The notes beneath the pieces are model-generated. The model had not been told where the DNA came from and searched no databases. It was given only the letters and a program-made list of their open reading frames with translations. Positions 1 through 6,581 of a DNA stretch of 24,432 nucleotides are shown here, in pieces (the first letter of the stretch is position 1; each line of letters opens with the position of its first letter). Origin of the DNA: Sphingomonadales bacterium (GTDB lineage: Bacteria > Pseudomonadota > Alphaproteobacteria > Sphingomonadales > Sphingomonadaceae); assembly GCA_028868335.1 (NCBI GenBank), contig JAGWUU010000008.1, positions 1-24,432 on the forward strand, written 5' to 3'. The position numbers and the translations under genes are program-made.

Positions 1-38
1 CGGGGCGAAGTACTGAACGATCCGATAGTCTGAACGCG

Positions 39-79
39 GCGCCCCGGTTCCAGCGATGGAGCCGGGGCGCTGGCGTTTT
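39..79 (+). terminator. Rho-independent terminator-like hairpin
   Basis: Arms 39-52 and 57-70 form a 14-bp stem (one T-G wobble at 48/61) closed by a GCGA tetraloop at 53-56. A short T run follows at 76-79. The hairpin probably ends a plus-strand gene lying mostly outside the window. Two plus frames stop just before it, at 14-16 and 31-33, and I cannot tell which is coding. The T tract is short, so termination strength is inferred. It could equally serve the minus-strand block that ends at 126. Confidence 0.6.
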
Positions 80-125
80 GGGTGGCGTTGGCGATCCCGC
101 CCTCACCCCATTCGGGCGACGGCGC

Positions 126-590
126 TCATCGGTTCAATTGCGCCACCAGGGCGCGGGCGGCCTGGCTGACCTCATGCCATGTCACCAGAAAGTCCTCCTC
201 ATTCCCGTACCACGGGTCGGCAACCGCTTCTCCTTCGCGCCCCGGCACAAGGTCGAGCAGCAGCCCCAGGTGCGCGCCGTGGCTGACGGGGGCAATCCGT
301 CGCAGGCTGGCAAGGTTGGAATGATCGAGCGCAAGGATGTGACTGAAGCGGGCGAAATCCGCTGCGACGGCCTGCCGTCCGCGATAGCCGGAAATATCCA
401 CGCCAAACCGCGCCGCCGTACGGATTGCGCGCGGGTCGGGTGGTTCGCCAACGTGGTAATCGGCGGTTCCGGCTGAGTCGACGACGGCGTCCAGCCCGAT
501 GCGTTGGGCCTCGGCACGGAAGGCTGCCTCAGCGAGCGGTGAGCGGCAGATGTTGCCGAGGCAGACGAACAGCACCGAGGGGCGGTTCAT
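126..590 (-). CDS. Low-molecular-weight protein tyrosine phosphatase
   Basis: This 154-aa cytoplasmic protein has the usual length of the LMW-PTP/arsenate reductase-like family. The N-terminal P-loop is CLGNICRS: Cys10 is the nucleophile and Arg16 binds phosphate (CX5R). The general acid is Asp125 in DPWYG, the equivalent of the family's DP(Y/W)Y motif near the C-terminus. It should remove phosphate from protein tyrosine, although bacterial members may act on other phosphoesters. The ATG overlaps the stop of the upstream 91-aa gene by 4 bp (ATGA), which suggests translational coupling at the end of the ubiE-ubiB block, and a GGGGA ribosome site precedes it. No exopolysaccharide or tyrosine-kinase genes lie nearby, so a Wzb-type role is not supported here. 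The family call is firm; the substrate is unknown. Confidence 0.93.
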   Translation of the reverse strand: MNRPSVLFVCLGNICRSPLAEAAFRAEAQRIGLDAVVDSAGTADYHVGEPPDPRAIRTAARFGVDISGYRGRQAVAADFARFSHILALDHSNLASLRRIAPVSHGAHLGLLLDLVPGREGEAVADPWYGNEEDFLVTWHEVSQAARALVAQLNR

Positions 591-862
591 TCCCCGTCGC
601 CGAAACGTTCCATGCGGAACGCGGCCTTGAGATAATCCTCTGCCGCCGCCTTCAGCGCGGGCTCCTTGGCAAAGGCCTCCGCGGGGAGAGGAGCTTCATC
701 CAGTGCATCGAGCAATGTCCACAGCGCAAACCTGCGCCCCTGCTCGCGCTCCACTCCGAACGCGATCTTGACCCGCTCGACGGCCAGCGCAAACTCGGCC
801 TCGGTCAACGTCGTGGGATCGTCGGTTTCGAAGAAGTGCGACAACAGTGCGTCCAGGTCCAT
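587..862 (-). CDS. Conserved hypothetical protein, 91 aa
   Basis: I do not recognise a named family. The protein is small, acidic and apparently all-helical, starting MDLDALLSHFFE. It has no signal peptide, membrane segment, Cys pair or obvious catalytic motif. The frame opens further upstream, but the ATG at 862 is preferred: an AAGG ribosome site overlaps the ubiB stop codon (TGTAAGGCGATG), which leaves a 4-bp gap to ubiB. An earlier start would run into ubiB. Its end overlaps the phosphatase start by 4 bp. Being packed between ubiB and the phosphatase indicates co-transcription, but no function follows from that. Confidence 0.75.
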   Translation of the reverse strand: MDLDALLSHFFETDDPTTLTEAEFALAVERVKIAFGVEREQGRRFALWTLLDALDEAPLPAEAFAKEPALKAAAEDYLKAAFRMERFGDGE

Positions 863-866
863 CGCC

Positions 867-2417
867 TTACAGCCAGCCCAGCGCCTTCGCACCCCAGACC
901 AGCGCGCCGCCGACGACTAACGCCGCCGCGTAACCCGGCCAGCGCGCGCCGCGACGGCTCCGTTCCCACACCAGTTCCACCTCCGGCAACGGAGGCGGTT
1001 CAGGCGCGCCGCCCCGGGCGGGGAACCGCTCCTCGATGCGACGAACAAGGTCGGGCACGCGCATGAGCGTTTCCGCATCGGACCGCAGCCGTTCGGCGAT
1101 TGCCGCTTCCGGGCCGAGTTCATCGCGGATCCAGCTCTTCACGAAGGGACCTGAGACGTCCCACATGTTGATCGACGGATCGAGCTGGGTCGCCAGCCCC
1201 TCGACCATCACCATGGTCTTTTGCAGCAGAAGCAGATGCGGCTGGGTCTGCATGTCGAAATCACGGGTGATCGCGAACAGCCCGTCGAGCATCTGGCCGA
1301 CCGACAGCTCGCTCACCGGCTTGCCGCGCATCGGCTCGCCAACGGCGCGCAGGGCCGTCGCGAATTCGTCGACCGAGTGATAGCTCGGCACGTATTGCGC
1401 CTCGAAATGGATCTCCGCGACCCGGCGGTAGTTGCCGGTGGTCAGCCCATAGAGGATCTCTGCCAGCCACACCCGCGCCCGCCGGTCGATCCGGCCCATG
1501 ATCCCGAAATCGATCGCGGCGATCGTCCCGTCGCCTTCGACGAACAGGTTGCCCTGATGCATGTCCGCATGGAAGAAGCCGTGGCTGATCGCCTGGGTCA
1601 GGAAGGAGATGACCAGGCGGTTGGCGATCTGCGACAGGTCATGCCCGCTGGCGCGCAACGCCTGGGTGTCGCTGATCTTGGTCCCCTCGATCCAGTCGAT
1701 CGTCAGGACGCGGCCGTTGGTGCGGTCCCAGTCGATAGCTGGAACCTGATAGCCCTCGAAACCCTGCATCGCTTCGGCGAGTTCCGAGGCCGAGGCCGCC
1801 TCGCGCCGCAGGTCAAGCTCGCGCGCAGTCCAGCGCTTGAAATTGGCGATAACCAGGCGCGGGCGGAGCCGCGCAGCCTCGCCGCCCAAGGCTTCGAGAT
1901 GGGCGGCGGCCCATTCGTAAGTCTCGATGTCGCGGGCCAGCCGGTCACGAATGCCGGGGCGCTGGACCTTGACCGCAACGATGCGCCCATCGGTGGTTAC
2001 AGCCTTGTGAACCTGTGCGATCGACGCCGCGCCTACCGGGGCCGGGTCGAAGCTGGAGTAGAGGCTGTCGAGCGGCCTGCCGAAGGTTGCTTCGATCTCT
2101 CGCCGGATCAGCGGGAAGCCGACCGGGGGCAGGTCATCCTGCAAGCTAAGTAGGTTGCGGGCAACCTCTTCGCCCACGATGTCTGGCCGGGTGGCGAGCG
2201 CCTGGCCCAGCTTGATCGCGGCCGGGCCAATCTCCTGGAAGGCCCCGGCATAGTCCGGCACCTTCGGCTGGACAGTCCCCAACCGGGCGATCCGGCACAG
2301 GCGGCGGACTTGCGGCGGGGTGTTGATGTCGCTCTCGATCCCGCGCAGCGCGCCGTGCCGCGCGAGCGTGCGGCCCCAGCGCAGCAGCCGGAAGATATGC
2401 GTGCGCGGTGAGGTCAC
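867..2417 (-). CDS. ubiB: UbiB, ABC1-family atypical kinase for ubiquinone biosynthesis
   Basis: UbiB is a membrane-anchored atypical protein kinase-like ATPase needed for ubiquinone synthesis, thought to help the Ubi enzymes reach lipid intermediates. The 516-aa protein shows the family landmarks: the KxGQ motif (K69-Q72), the Ala-rich loop replacing the Gly-rich loop (about 129-136), Lys150 in VAVKVQRPG, the catalytic loop HADMHQGN (283-290) and a DFG triad at 303-305. A hydrophobic C-terminal segment (YAAALVVGGALVWGAKALG) is the usual membrane anchor. I chose the GTG at 2417, one base after the ubiE stop, because family members begin with a sequence like TSPRTHIFRLLRWGR and because GGAAG lies upstream. 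The frame stays open to 2486, but that would overlap ubiE by about 70 bp. It sits directly behind ubiE, a conserved arrangement. Confidence 0.95.
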   Translation of the reverse strand: MTSPRTHIFRLLRWGRTLARHGALRGIESDINTPPQVRRLCRIARLGTVQPKVPDYAGAFQEIGPAAIKLGQALATRPDIVGEEVARNLLSLQDDLPPVGFPLIRREIEATFGRPLDSLYSSFDPAPVGAASIAQVHKAVTTDGRIVAVKVQRPGIRDRLARDIETYEWAAAHLEALGGEAARLRPRLVIANFKRWTARELDLRREAASASELAEAMQGFEGYQVPAIDWDRTNGRVLTIDWIEGTKISDTQALRASGHDLSQIANRLVISFLTQAISHGFFHADMHQGNLFVEGDGTIAAIDFGIMGRIDRRARVWLAEILYGLTTGNYRRVAEIHFEAQYVPSYHSVDEFATALRAVGEPMRGKPVSELSVGQMLDGLFAITRDFDMQTQPHLLLLQKTMVMVEGLATQLDPSINMWDVSGPFVKSWIRDELGPEAAIAERLRSDAETLMRVPDLVRRIEERFPARGGAPEPPPLPEVELVWERSRRGARWPGYAAALVVGGALVWGAKALGWL

Positions 2418-2418
2418 C

Positions 2419-3150
2419 TCAAATCTTCCACCCCGAATGGATGGCGACAAGCCCGCCCAGGATCGGCTCAACCCGGGTGCGGACAAATCCGGCGTTGCGG
2501 ATCATCCGCTCAAATTCGGGCATGGTCGGGAAGCGGCGGATCGATTCGATCAGGTAGCGATAGCTGTCGGCATCGCCGGCGATCGCGCTGCCGATCTTCG
2601 GGACCAGCCGGTGCGAATAGAGGTCATAGGCTTCCTTGAAGCCCGGCCACTCCGTCGTCGAGAATTCAAGGCAGTAGAACCGCCCGCCGTGTTTGAGTAC
2701 GCGGTAGGCTTCCGCCAGCGCCGTGTCGATCCGCGTCACGTTACGGATGCCGAAGGCGATCGTGTAGGCATCGAAGAAGCGATCGGGGAAGGTCAGTTCC
2801 TCGGCGTTTTGACGCGACCAGACCAGGCTGTCGAACCCCCGATCCATCGCTCGTTCGATGCCGACATCGAGCATGTCCTGGTTGATGTCTGACACGGTCA
2901 CCGCCGCGCCGGCCTTGGCCAGCCGGAAGGCGATGTCGCCGGTGCCGCCCGCCATGTCGAGGATCTGTTCGTGCGGCTGGGGCTTTACCCGCCGGACGAA
3001 CTTGTCCTTCCACAGCCGGTGCATACCGCCCGACATGGCGTCGTTCATTACGTCGTACTTCTTCGCCACCGAGGAAAACACCGCGCCGACGCGGGCGGTC
3101 TTTTCCTCGGGCGAGACTTCTTCGTAGCCGAAGGAAACCTGATCGTTCAT
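2419..3150 (-). CDS. ubiE: UbiE, C-methyltransferase of ubiquinone/menaquinone synthesis
   Basis: UbiE is an S-adenosylmethionine-dependent enzyme that C-methylates 2-polyprenyl-6-methoxy-1,4-benzoquinol in ubiquinone synthesis; it also methylates demethylmenaquinol where that pathway exists. The protein is 243 aa. It has the N-terminal UbiE signature around VFSSVAKKYDVMNDAMSGG, SAM motif I as DMAGGTGD (65-72), and the downstream IAFGIRNVTR segment diagnostic of the family. The ATG at 3150 follows a TAAGG site. It is the first ubi gene of the minus-strand block, and ubiB begins one base after its stop. The DUF1993 gene lies 60 bp upstream in the same direction, so a shared transcript is possible but not shown. 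The window holds no menaquinone genes, so the ubiquinone role is the likely one. Confidence 0.96.
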   Translation of the reverse strand: MNDQVSFGYEEVSPEEKTARVGAVFSSVAKKYDVMNDAMSGGMHRLWKDKFVRRVKPQPHEQILDMAGGTGDIAFRLAKAGAAVTVSDINQDMLDVGIERAMDRGFDSLVWSRQNAEELTFPDRFFDAYTIAFGIRNVTRIDTALAEAYRVLKHGGRFYCLEFSTTEWPGFKEAYDLYSHRLVPKIGSAIAGDADSYRYLIESIRRFPTMPEFERMIRNAGFVRTRVEPILGGLVAIHSGWKI

Positions 3151-3210
3151 GGCCCGCGCCTTAGCCGCAAGCGGCAGTACGTGCCAGCGAAAGAGTGGAT
3201 GCCGCCCGAC

Positions 3211-3744
3211 TTAACCCGCCACCTTTTCCGGCGGCGCGAACATGTAGGGGCCAAGGTGGGTCAGGTAGTCGGCCTTGCCAAGTTCCACGCCCTCAGCGCG
3301 CAGGATCGCGTAGGTCATGGCGGCGTGGAAATAGAAGTTGGGCACCGCGAATCCGGTCAGGAAGGTTGCGCCGTCAAATCGCAGCCCCGCGCCATTGGGG
3401 AAGGTGATGACGATCTCGCGTTCGATCCCCGCATCGAAGGCAGCGGCGTCCACCGACTGGAGATAGGCGATGGTCTTGTCGCAGCGCACCTTGAGTTCGG
3501 CAAAGGTCGTTTCGGTATCGGGCATCGCCGGTGCCTGAGTTCCGGTGAGGCGCGCGGCGGCTCCCTTTGCCGCATCGGAGGCCATCTGTACCTGGCGGGC
3601 GAGGGGATGCATGTCGGGCGCAAGTCTCGCATCGACCAGCGCGGCCTCGTCCTTTTGCGAAGCAGCCTTGTCGAGCCAGCACTTGATGTCGCCAAGCATG
3701 GCAACGAAGCCGTGGATGGCGGATTGGTAAGGGGTGTAGGTCAT
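3211..3744 (-). CDS. DUF1993 domain-containing protein
   Basis: The 177-aa protein matches the DUF1993 family from memory. Its landmarks are the N-terminal YQSAIHGFVAMLGDI, the central ARLAPDMHPLARQVQMASD, the segment TETTFAELKVRCDKTIAYL, and near the C-terminus TGFAVPNFYFHAAMTYAILR. These proteins are small, helical and related to the DinB-like four-helix fold; their function is unknown. There is no signal peptide or membrane segment. The ATG at 3744 has GGGAGA upstream and gives the family's usual N-terminus; an upstream extension to 3819 would cover the promoter. The gene is divergent from mutM and has its own likely promoter with an overlapping inverted repeat (see 3776-3813). It may be the first gene of the block running into ubiE. 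Confidence 0.88.
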   Translation of the reverse strand: MTYTPYQSAIHGFVAMLGDIKCWLDKAASQKDEAALVDARLAPDMHPLARQVQMASDAAKGAAARLTGTQAPAMPDTETTFAELKVRCDKTIAYLQSVDAAAFDAGIEREIVITFPNGAGLRFDGATFLTGFAVPNFYFHAAMTYAILRAEGVELGKADYLTHLGPYMFAPPEKVAG

Positions 3745-3775
3745 GGCTTGTCTCCCGGGGATTGGCGTTGCCCGA

Positions 3776-3813
3776 TTGCTAGCCTGTGGCAAATTAAGTT
3801 TCAATCGGAAACT
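3776..3813 (-). promoter_or_regulatory. Putative promoter with overlapping operator for the DUF1993 gene
   Basis: Reading the minus strand, a TTGAAA -35 box (3799-3804) is separated by 17 bp from a TAGCAA -10 box (3776-3781), 31 bp upstream of the DUF1993 start codon. An inverted repeat, AGTTTC (3797-3802), spacer AATCG, GAAACT (3808-3813), covers the -35 box. This arrangement fits a repressor operator; winged-helix regulators such as HxlR or MarR types bind sites of this shape. No regulator gene is in the window, so the binding protein is a guess. It could also affect mutM, whose start codon is about 35 bp away on the other side. Confidence 0.4.
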
Positions 3814-3848
3814 AGACATGCGCAGGCGTGGTTTCTACCTCTCGGGCC

Positions 3849-4664
3849 ATGCCGGAGCTTCCTGAAGTCGAAACTACTGTGCGCGGTCTGGCGAGCGTAC
3901 TCGAAGGCGAGCAAATCGCTCGCATTGAAACGCGCCGCGCCGATTTGCGTCGTCCGTTCCCGCCCGATCTCGTCCAGGTCATGACGGGAGCCACTGTCAC
4001 CGGATTGGGACGCCGCGCCAAGTACGGATTGATCCATGTCGATCGCGGGCAGACACTGGTGTTTCACCTTGGCATGTCAGGGCGCTGGCGGATCGACCCC
4101 GGGGAGCTGGGCGCGCACGATCATCTGGTGATCGAAACCGGCAGCGGGCGCTGTCTGGCACTGTGCGATCCGCGACGGTTCGGTTCGGTTGATCTGGTGG
4201 AAAGCGAAGTCTTGGCGGCCTGGCCCGCCTTCGCCGCGCTTGGCCCGGAACCCCTCGGCGATGGGCTGACCGTGGCGCACCTCAGGACTGCGCTTGCCGG
4301 GCGCGGCGCTTCGATCAAGCAGGTCCTGCTCGACCAGCGGATCATTGCGGGGCTTGGCAACATCTATGTCTGCGAGGCGCTGTTCCGTGCCGGGATCGAT
4401 CCGCGCAAGGCTGCCGGGGCGGTGTCTGCCCCAGCGCTCAAGCGGCTGGTTCCGGCGATACGGGAAATCATCGCCGAGGCTATCGAGGCAGGCGGCTCGA
4501 CCTTGCGCGACTACGCCCGGCCGGATGGCGAACTGGGTTATTTCTCCAAGCGCTTCGACGTCTATGACCGCGAAGGGCAGGCCTGCTCGCGCAGCCACGG
4601 GCCGATCGCCCGAATCGTTCAGGGCGGCCGATCGACCTGGTTTTGTCCAGCCTGCCAGCGCTAG
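3849..4664 (+). CDS. mutM: Formamidopyrimidine-DNA glycosylase (MutM/Fpg)
   Basis: MutM is a bifunctional DNA glycosylase/AP lyase that removes 8-oxoguanine and formamidopyrimidines in base-excision repair. The 271-aa protein starts MPELPEVETTVRG, which places the catalytic Pro2 and Glu3 correctly and fixes the start at 3849 rather than the ATG 21 bp earlier. Lys58 lies in GRRAKYG. The DNA-binding segment LDQRIIAGLGNIYVCEALF is present. The C-terminal zinc finger is unusual: Cys246, Cys266 and Cys269 are in place, but the second ligand position (249) is Ser, followed by His250, whereas the family normally has C-x2-C-x16-C-x2-C. The zinc-finger arginine region (GGRSTWF) is intact. It lies downstream of the ubi block in opposite orientation. 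A transposon now separates it from rpsT-dnaA. Confidence 0.95.
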   Translation: MPELPEVETTVRGLASVLEGEQIARIETRRADLRRPFPPDLVQVMTGATVTGLGRRAKYGLIHVDRGQTLVFHLGMSGRWRIDPGELGAHDHLVIETGSGRCLALCDPRRFGSVDLVESEVLAAWPAFAALGPEPLGDGLTVAHLRTALAGRGASIKQVLLDQRIIAGLGNIYVCEALFRAGIDPRKAAGAVSAPALKRLVPAIREIIAEAIEAGGSTLRDYARPDGELGYFSKRFDVYDREGQACSRSHGPIARIVQGGRSTWFCPACQR

Positions 4665-4666
4665 GC

Positions 4667-4819
4667 TCAGGCCGCGGTGCGGTAATAGTCACCGATCAGC
4701 TTTTCCAGCACGACAACGCGCCGCCGCTCCTGATCGAGAGTTGCCGAGGGGTGATTGCGGATCACTTCCAGAAGGGTCCTGAGTTCGCTTTCCCAGGCCT
4801 TGATGCTGGCATCGGTCAT
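4667..4819 (-). CDS. Small hypothetical protein, 50 aa
   Basis: This short frame starts ATG ACC GAT (MTDASIKAWESEL) and ends GDYYRTAA. An excellent ribosome site, AAAGGAG, lies 8 bases before the ATG. Its stop is only 2 bp from the mutM stop, in convergent orientation, which is the tight packing of real genes. The product is charged and probably one or two amphipathic helices (RRRVVVLEKLI); it lacks Cys, a signal peptide or a membrane segment. I do not recognise the family. Its upstream region (4820-4908) runs to the transposon's left end and contains TTATAG on the minus strand, a possible extended -10 box. The insertion lies about 90 bp upstream of the start, so the core promoter is probably intact. 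Confidence 0.68.
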   Translation of the reverse strand: MTDASIKAWESELRTLLEVIRNHPSATLDQERRRVVVLEKLIGDYYRTAA

Positions 4820-4900
4820 GGCTCAACTCCTTTCCGTTCCGCTATAACATTGCAAGGAGGTGTTTGGTTTCCTGCAAGGGTGCGCCGACCGAACGCGCAC

Positions 4901-4908
4901 ATCCGCCA
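4901..4908 (+). repeat. Left copy of 8-bp target-site duplication
   Basis: ATCCGCCA directly abuts the left terminal repeat. The identical octamer abuts the right terminal repeat at 7518-7525. A duplication of 8-9 bp is what IS1-family transposition produces. Perfect identity suggests a fairly recent insertion with no later rearrangement. Confidence 0.92.
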
Positions 4909-4933
4909 GGTAGTGTCTCAGTTTGAATTTTGA
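4909..4933 (+). repeat. Left terminal inverted repeat (25 bp)
   Basis: The sequence begins GGTAGTGTCTCAG and its 25 bases match the reverse complement of 7493-7517 exactly. Beyond base 25 the two ends diverge (CCGG versus ACTT), so this defines the full repeat. Confidence 0.95.
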
Positions 4934-4993
4934 CCGGCCCTTTGCGCCAGCCGCGCTTGTCCTATATGCTTAGCGGTATGCAAAGGACACCCC

Positions 4994-5233
4994 ATGCCTA
5001 AAGGCCCGCGCGGAGAGAAGCGCCCAGCCGATGCCATCGGCCTTGCCGTCATGATCGGCAAGATCGCCACTGGTGAGATTGAGGACACGGCGGATACAAC
5101 CAAGAGCGCCGCCGCGCAGCTTGGCAGCTTGGGCGGCAAGAGGCGGGCCGAAACTATGTCGGCTGAGCGTCGCTCGGAGATTGCGAGGAAGGCGGCGGAG
5201 GTGCGCTGGGTTAAGAACCGGGATGAAGACTAG
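4994..5233 (+). CDS. Small basic hypothetical protein (transposon passenger)
   Basis: The 79-aa protein starts MPKGPRGEKRPADAIG and has two visible parts. The N-terminal part contains IGKIATGEIED. The C-terminal part is basic and Gly/Ala-rich, running LGSLGGKRRAETMS and then ERRSEIARKAAEVRW. Similar Gly-Gly-Lys/Ala tails ending in RKAAxxRW occur in many small bacterial proteins of unknown function; nucleic-acid binding is plausible from the charge but unproven. AAAGGAC lies 7 bases upstream of the ATG. A weak promoter is possible: TTTGCG at 4941-4946 and TATATG at 4963-4968, 16 bp apart. Its 3' end overlaps the convergent ATPase gene by 23 bp. Its base composition is host-like, unlike the adjoining ATPase gene. 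It lies inside the terminal repeats and so moves with the transposon. Confidence 0.75.
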   Translation: MPKGPRGEKRPADAIGLAVMIGKIATGEIEDTADTTKSAAAQLGSLGGKRRAETMSAERRSEIARKAAEVRWVKNRDED

Positions 5234-6479
5234 TTGGGTCCCAAGCTTGCCTCTGGATATATCGCGCCAATAGCGGCACCGCAAAGCAGTATGATCCGCG
5301 TCTGTTTTTATAAATTAGTCCTCTCTCTGAGAGAGCCTGTAATATCTGAACAGCATGGCTTGGACTAAAGCCAGTTTTCAATTTGATTCTTGATGCCTTC
5401 ACTATTTCCGGCACAGAAAACTCATCTTCACCATTCGGTAGAGTGGCGATTACCTGCATAAACTGCTGCTGTCGATCAGTCGCGCGCACCCATCTAGGAT
5501 TAAAGAAGTCTTGGTCGAGCTTCTCCAAAATCTCATCCATTGGCGCAGACGGAGCCTCCCCCTGGGTTATTTTTCCGATCCACGCGTCAAAAACTTCTTT
5601 TCCCATGAATTGGATGAAGTATGGATAACCGCCCGACATTTTTACGATTACTTCTACAGTGTTTGCCGAGAAACCAAGAGAGCTTTTTGTGATTTTTAAA
5701 GGCTCAACGACAGCTTCTCGTGCATCATCATCACTCAGCCGATCAAGCTGCATAACGTGGAACATTCTTTCGGTATATGTTCGAGATTCATTGAGCTTCG
5801 GGAAAAGGGTCGGTAGTCCGGTGAGTACTAGCAAAAACTGTTTTGCGTACCATTTCCTTTGTAGAGATGAGAACAAATCCAAAATAAGTGATAGCGGATA
5901 CTCCTTCGCAGATGAGTGATCAGCTAGATTCTGAGCTTCGTCGTAAGCAAAAACTATTCCTTTAATTGGAGCGTCTTTTATAAGATCGGCCACCCGAACG
6001 AACACTGCCTGGATTTTATCGATAGTAAGCCCAGGAGTTTGTTCGTAAATGCTCCAGAGATCATCGAATGAAAGCTGTCGTGTTTCCTGATTTGCCGTAG
6101 CCCCGAAGCCAATTGCGGGCGTCGTGAGAGAAAACGCAACCAATGGCCCCAATAAGGTGGAAATATCCACCACAAGCCGCCTCGCGACCCTGTCCTCAGT
6201 AAGGCTTGTGGATTCCGACAAATCGTTTCCAGTCCACAACCATCCTTCATTCTGCGCAATTGGCTTAAGTGTTTCCAATAGAACCGTTTTCCCGACACCC
6301 CTAAGGCCCGTTACAATCGCATTTTGGGTGACGGGATTCTGCTTCAGCATTTGCCTGAAAGTATCCTGCTCCTTGGTTCTGCCCGATAGATAGATCGGCT
6401 GTTGCCCTGCTCCGGGACGGAACGGATTTAGTGGGACCGGCAGAGGTAGTGGCAGGGATGGCTGGTTAGGGTCCGACAT
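5211..6479 (-). CDS. AAA+/ORC-like ATPase (transposon passenger)
   Basis: The 422-aa soluble protein begins with a Pro-rich stretch followed by NPFRPGAGQQPIYLSGR, a signature of a widespread but uncharacterised ATP-binding protein group. Walker A is GLRGVGKT (58-65). Walker B is IVFAYDEAQ with Asp180-Glu181. Sensor-1-like LLVLTGLPT ends at about 224, and arginines in ESRTYTERMF (231-240) could act as arginine fingers. The C-terminal ~70 residues (EFSVPEIVKASRIKL onward) look like a winged helix, as in ORC1/CDC6-like and STAND-type ATPases. The ATG at 6479 has GGAG upstream. The gene is much richer in AT and in AT-ending codons than the host genes. It diverges from the transposase gene and converges with the small passenger. 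It could be a transposition helper (TnsC, MuB or IstB analogue), a defence ATPase or an unrelated passenger; only the ATPase fold is well supported. Confidence 0.85.
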   Translation of the reverse strand: MSDPNQPSLPLPLPVPLNPFRPGAGQQPIYLSGRTKEQDTFRQMLKQNPVTQNAIVTGLRGVGKTVLLETLKPIAQNEGWLWTGNDLSESTSLTEDRVARRLVVDISTLLGPLVAFSLTTPAIGFGATANQETRQLSFDDLWSIYEQTPGLTIDKIQAVFVRVADLIKDAPIKGIVFAYDEAQNLADHSSAKEYPLSLILDLFSSLQRKWYAKQFLLVLTGLPTLFPKLNESRTYTERMFHVMQLDRLSDDDAREAVVEPLKITKSSLGFSANTVEVIVKMSGGYPYFIQFMGKEVFDAWIGKITQGEAPSAPMDEILEKLDQDFFNPRWVRATDRQQQFMQVIATLPNGEDEFSVPEIVKASRIKLKTGFSPSHAVQILQALSERGLIYKNRRGSYCFAVPLLARYIQRQAWDPTSLHPGS

Positions 6480-6581
6480 CGTGAATCTCCAAATTTAGTT
6501 ACTTGTAGCGCGAAAGCTAAATTTAGATCAATATCTAATTTATGCTTGCATCCCTATATAAAGTTCAATATCAAAATGGGC
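6480..6581. promoter_or_regulatory. AT-rich divergent control region between ATPase and transposase genes
   Basis: About 100 bp with marked AT bias. The octamer AAATTTAG occurs twice in direct orientation (6491-6498 and 6519-6526), the second inside the perfect palindrome CTAAATTTAG (6517-6526). A hairpin-like TTAGAT/ATCTAA pair overlaps at 6523-6538. Reading minus, TTGATC and CTACAA spaced 17 bp are possible -35/-10 boxes for the ATPase gene. Reading plus, TATATAAA near 6553-6560 could be a -10 region for the transposase. A shared operator is a reasonable inference, not a demonstrated fact. Confidence 0.4.

Noticed and set aside
1221..2153. A 310-codon plus-strand frame
   Set aside because: It is antisense to ubiB, whose kinase motifs are all intact.
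2418..2486. A longer UbiB N-terminus starting at the ATG at 2486
   Set aside because: It would overlap ubiE by about 70 bp, and the added residues do not resemble UbiB; the GTG at 2417 fits the family start.
4643..4933. A 96-codon plus-strand frame after mutM
   Set aside because: It overlaps mutM, runs antisense to the better-supported 50-aa gene and crosses the transposon boundary, so it cannot be an ancestral gene.
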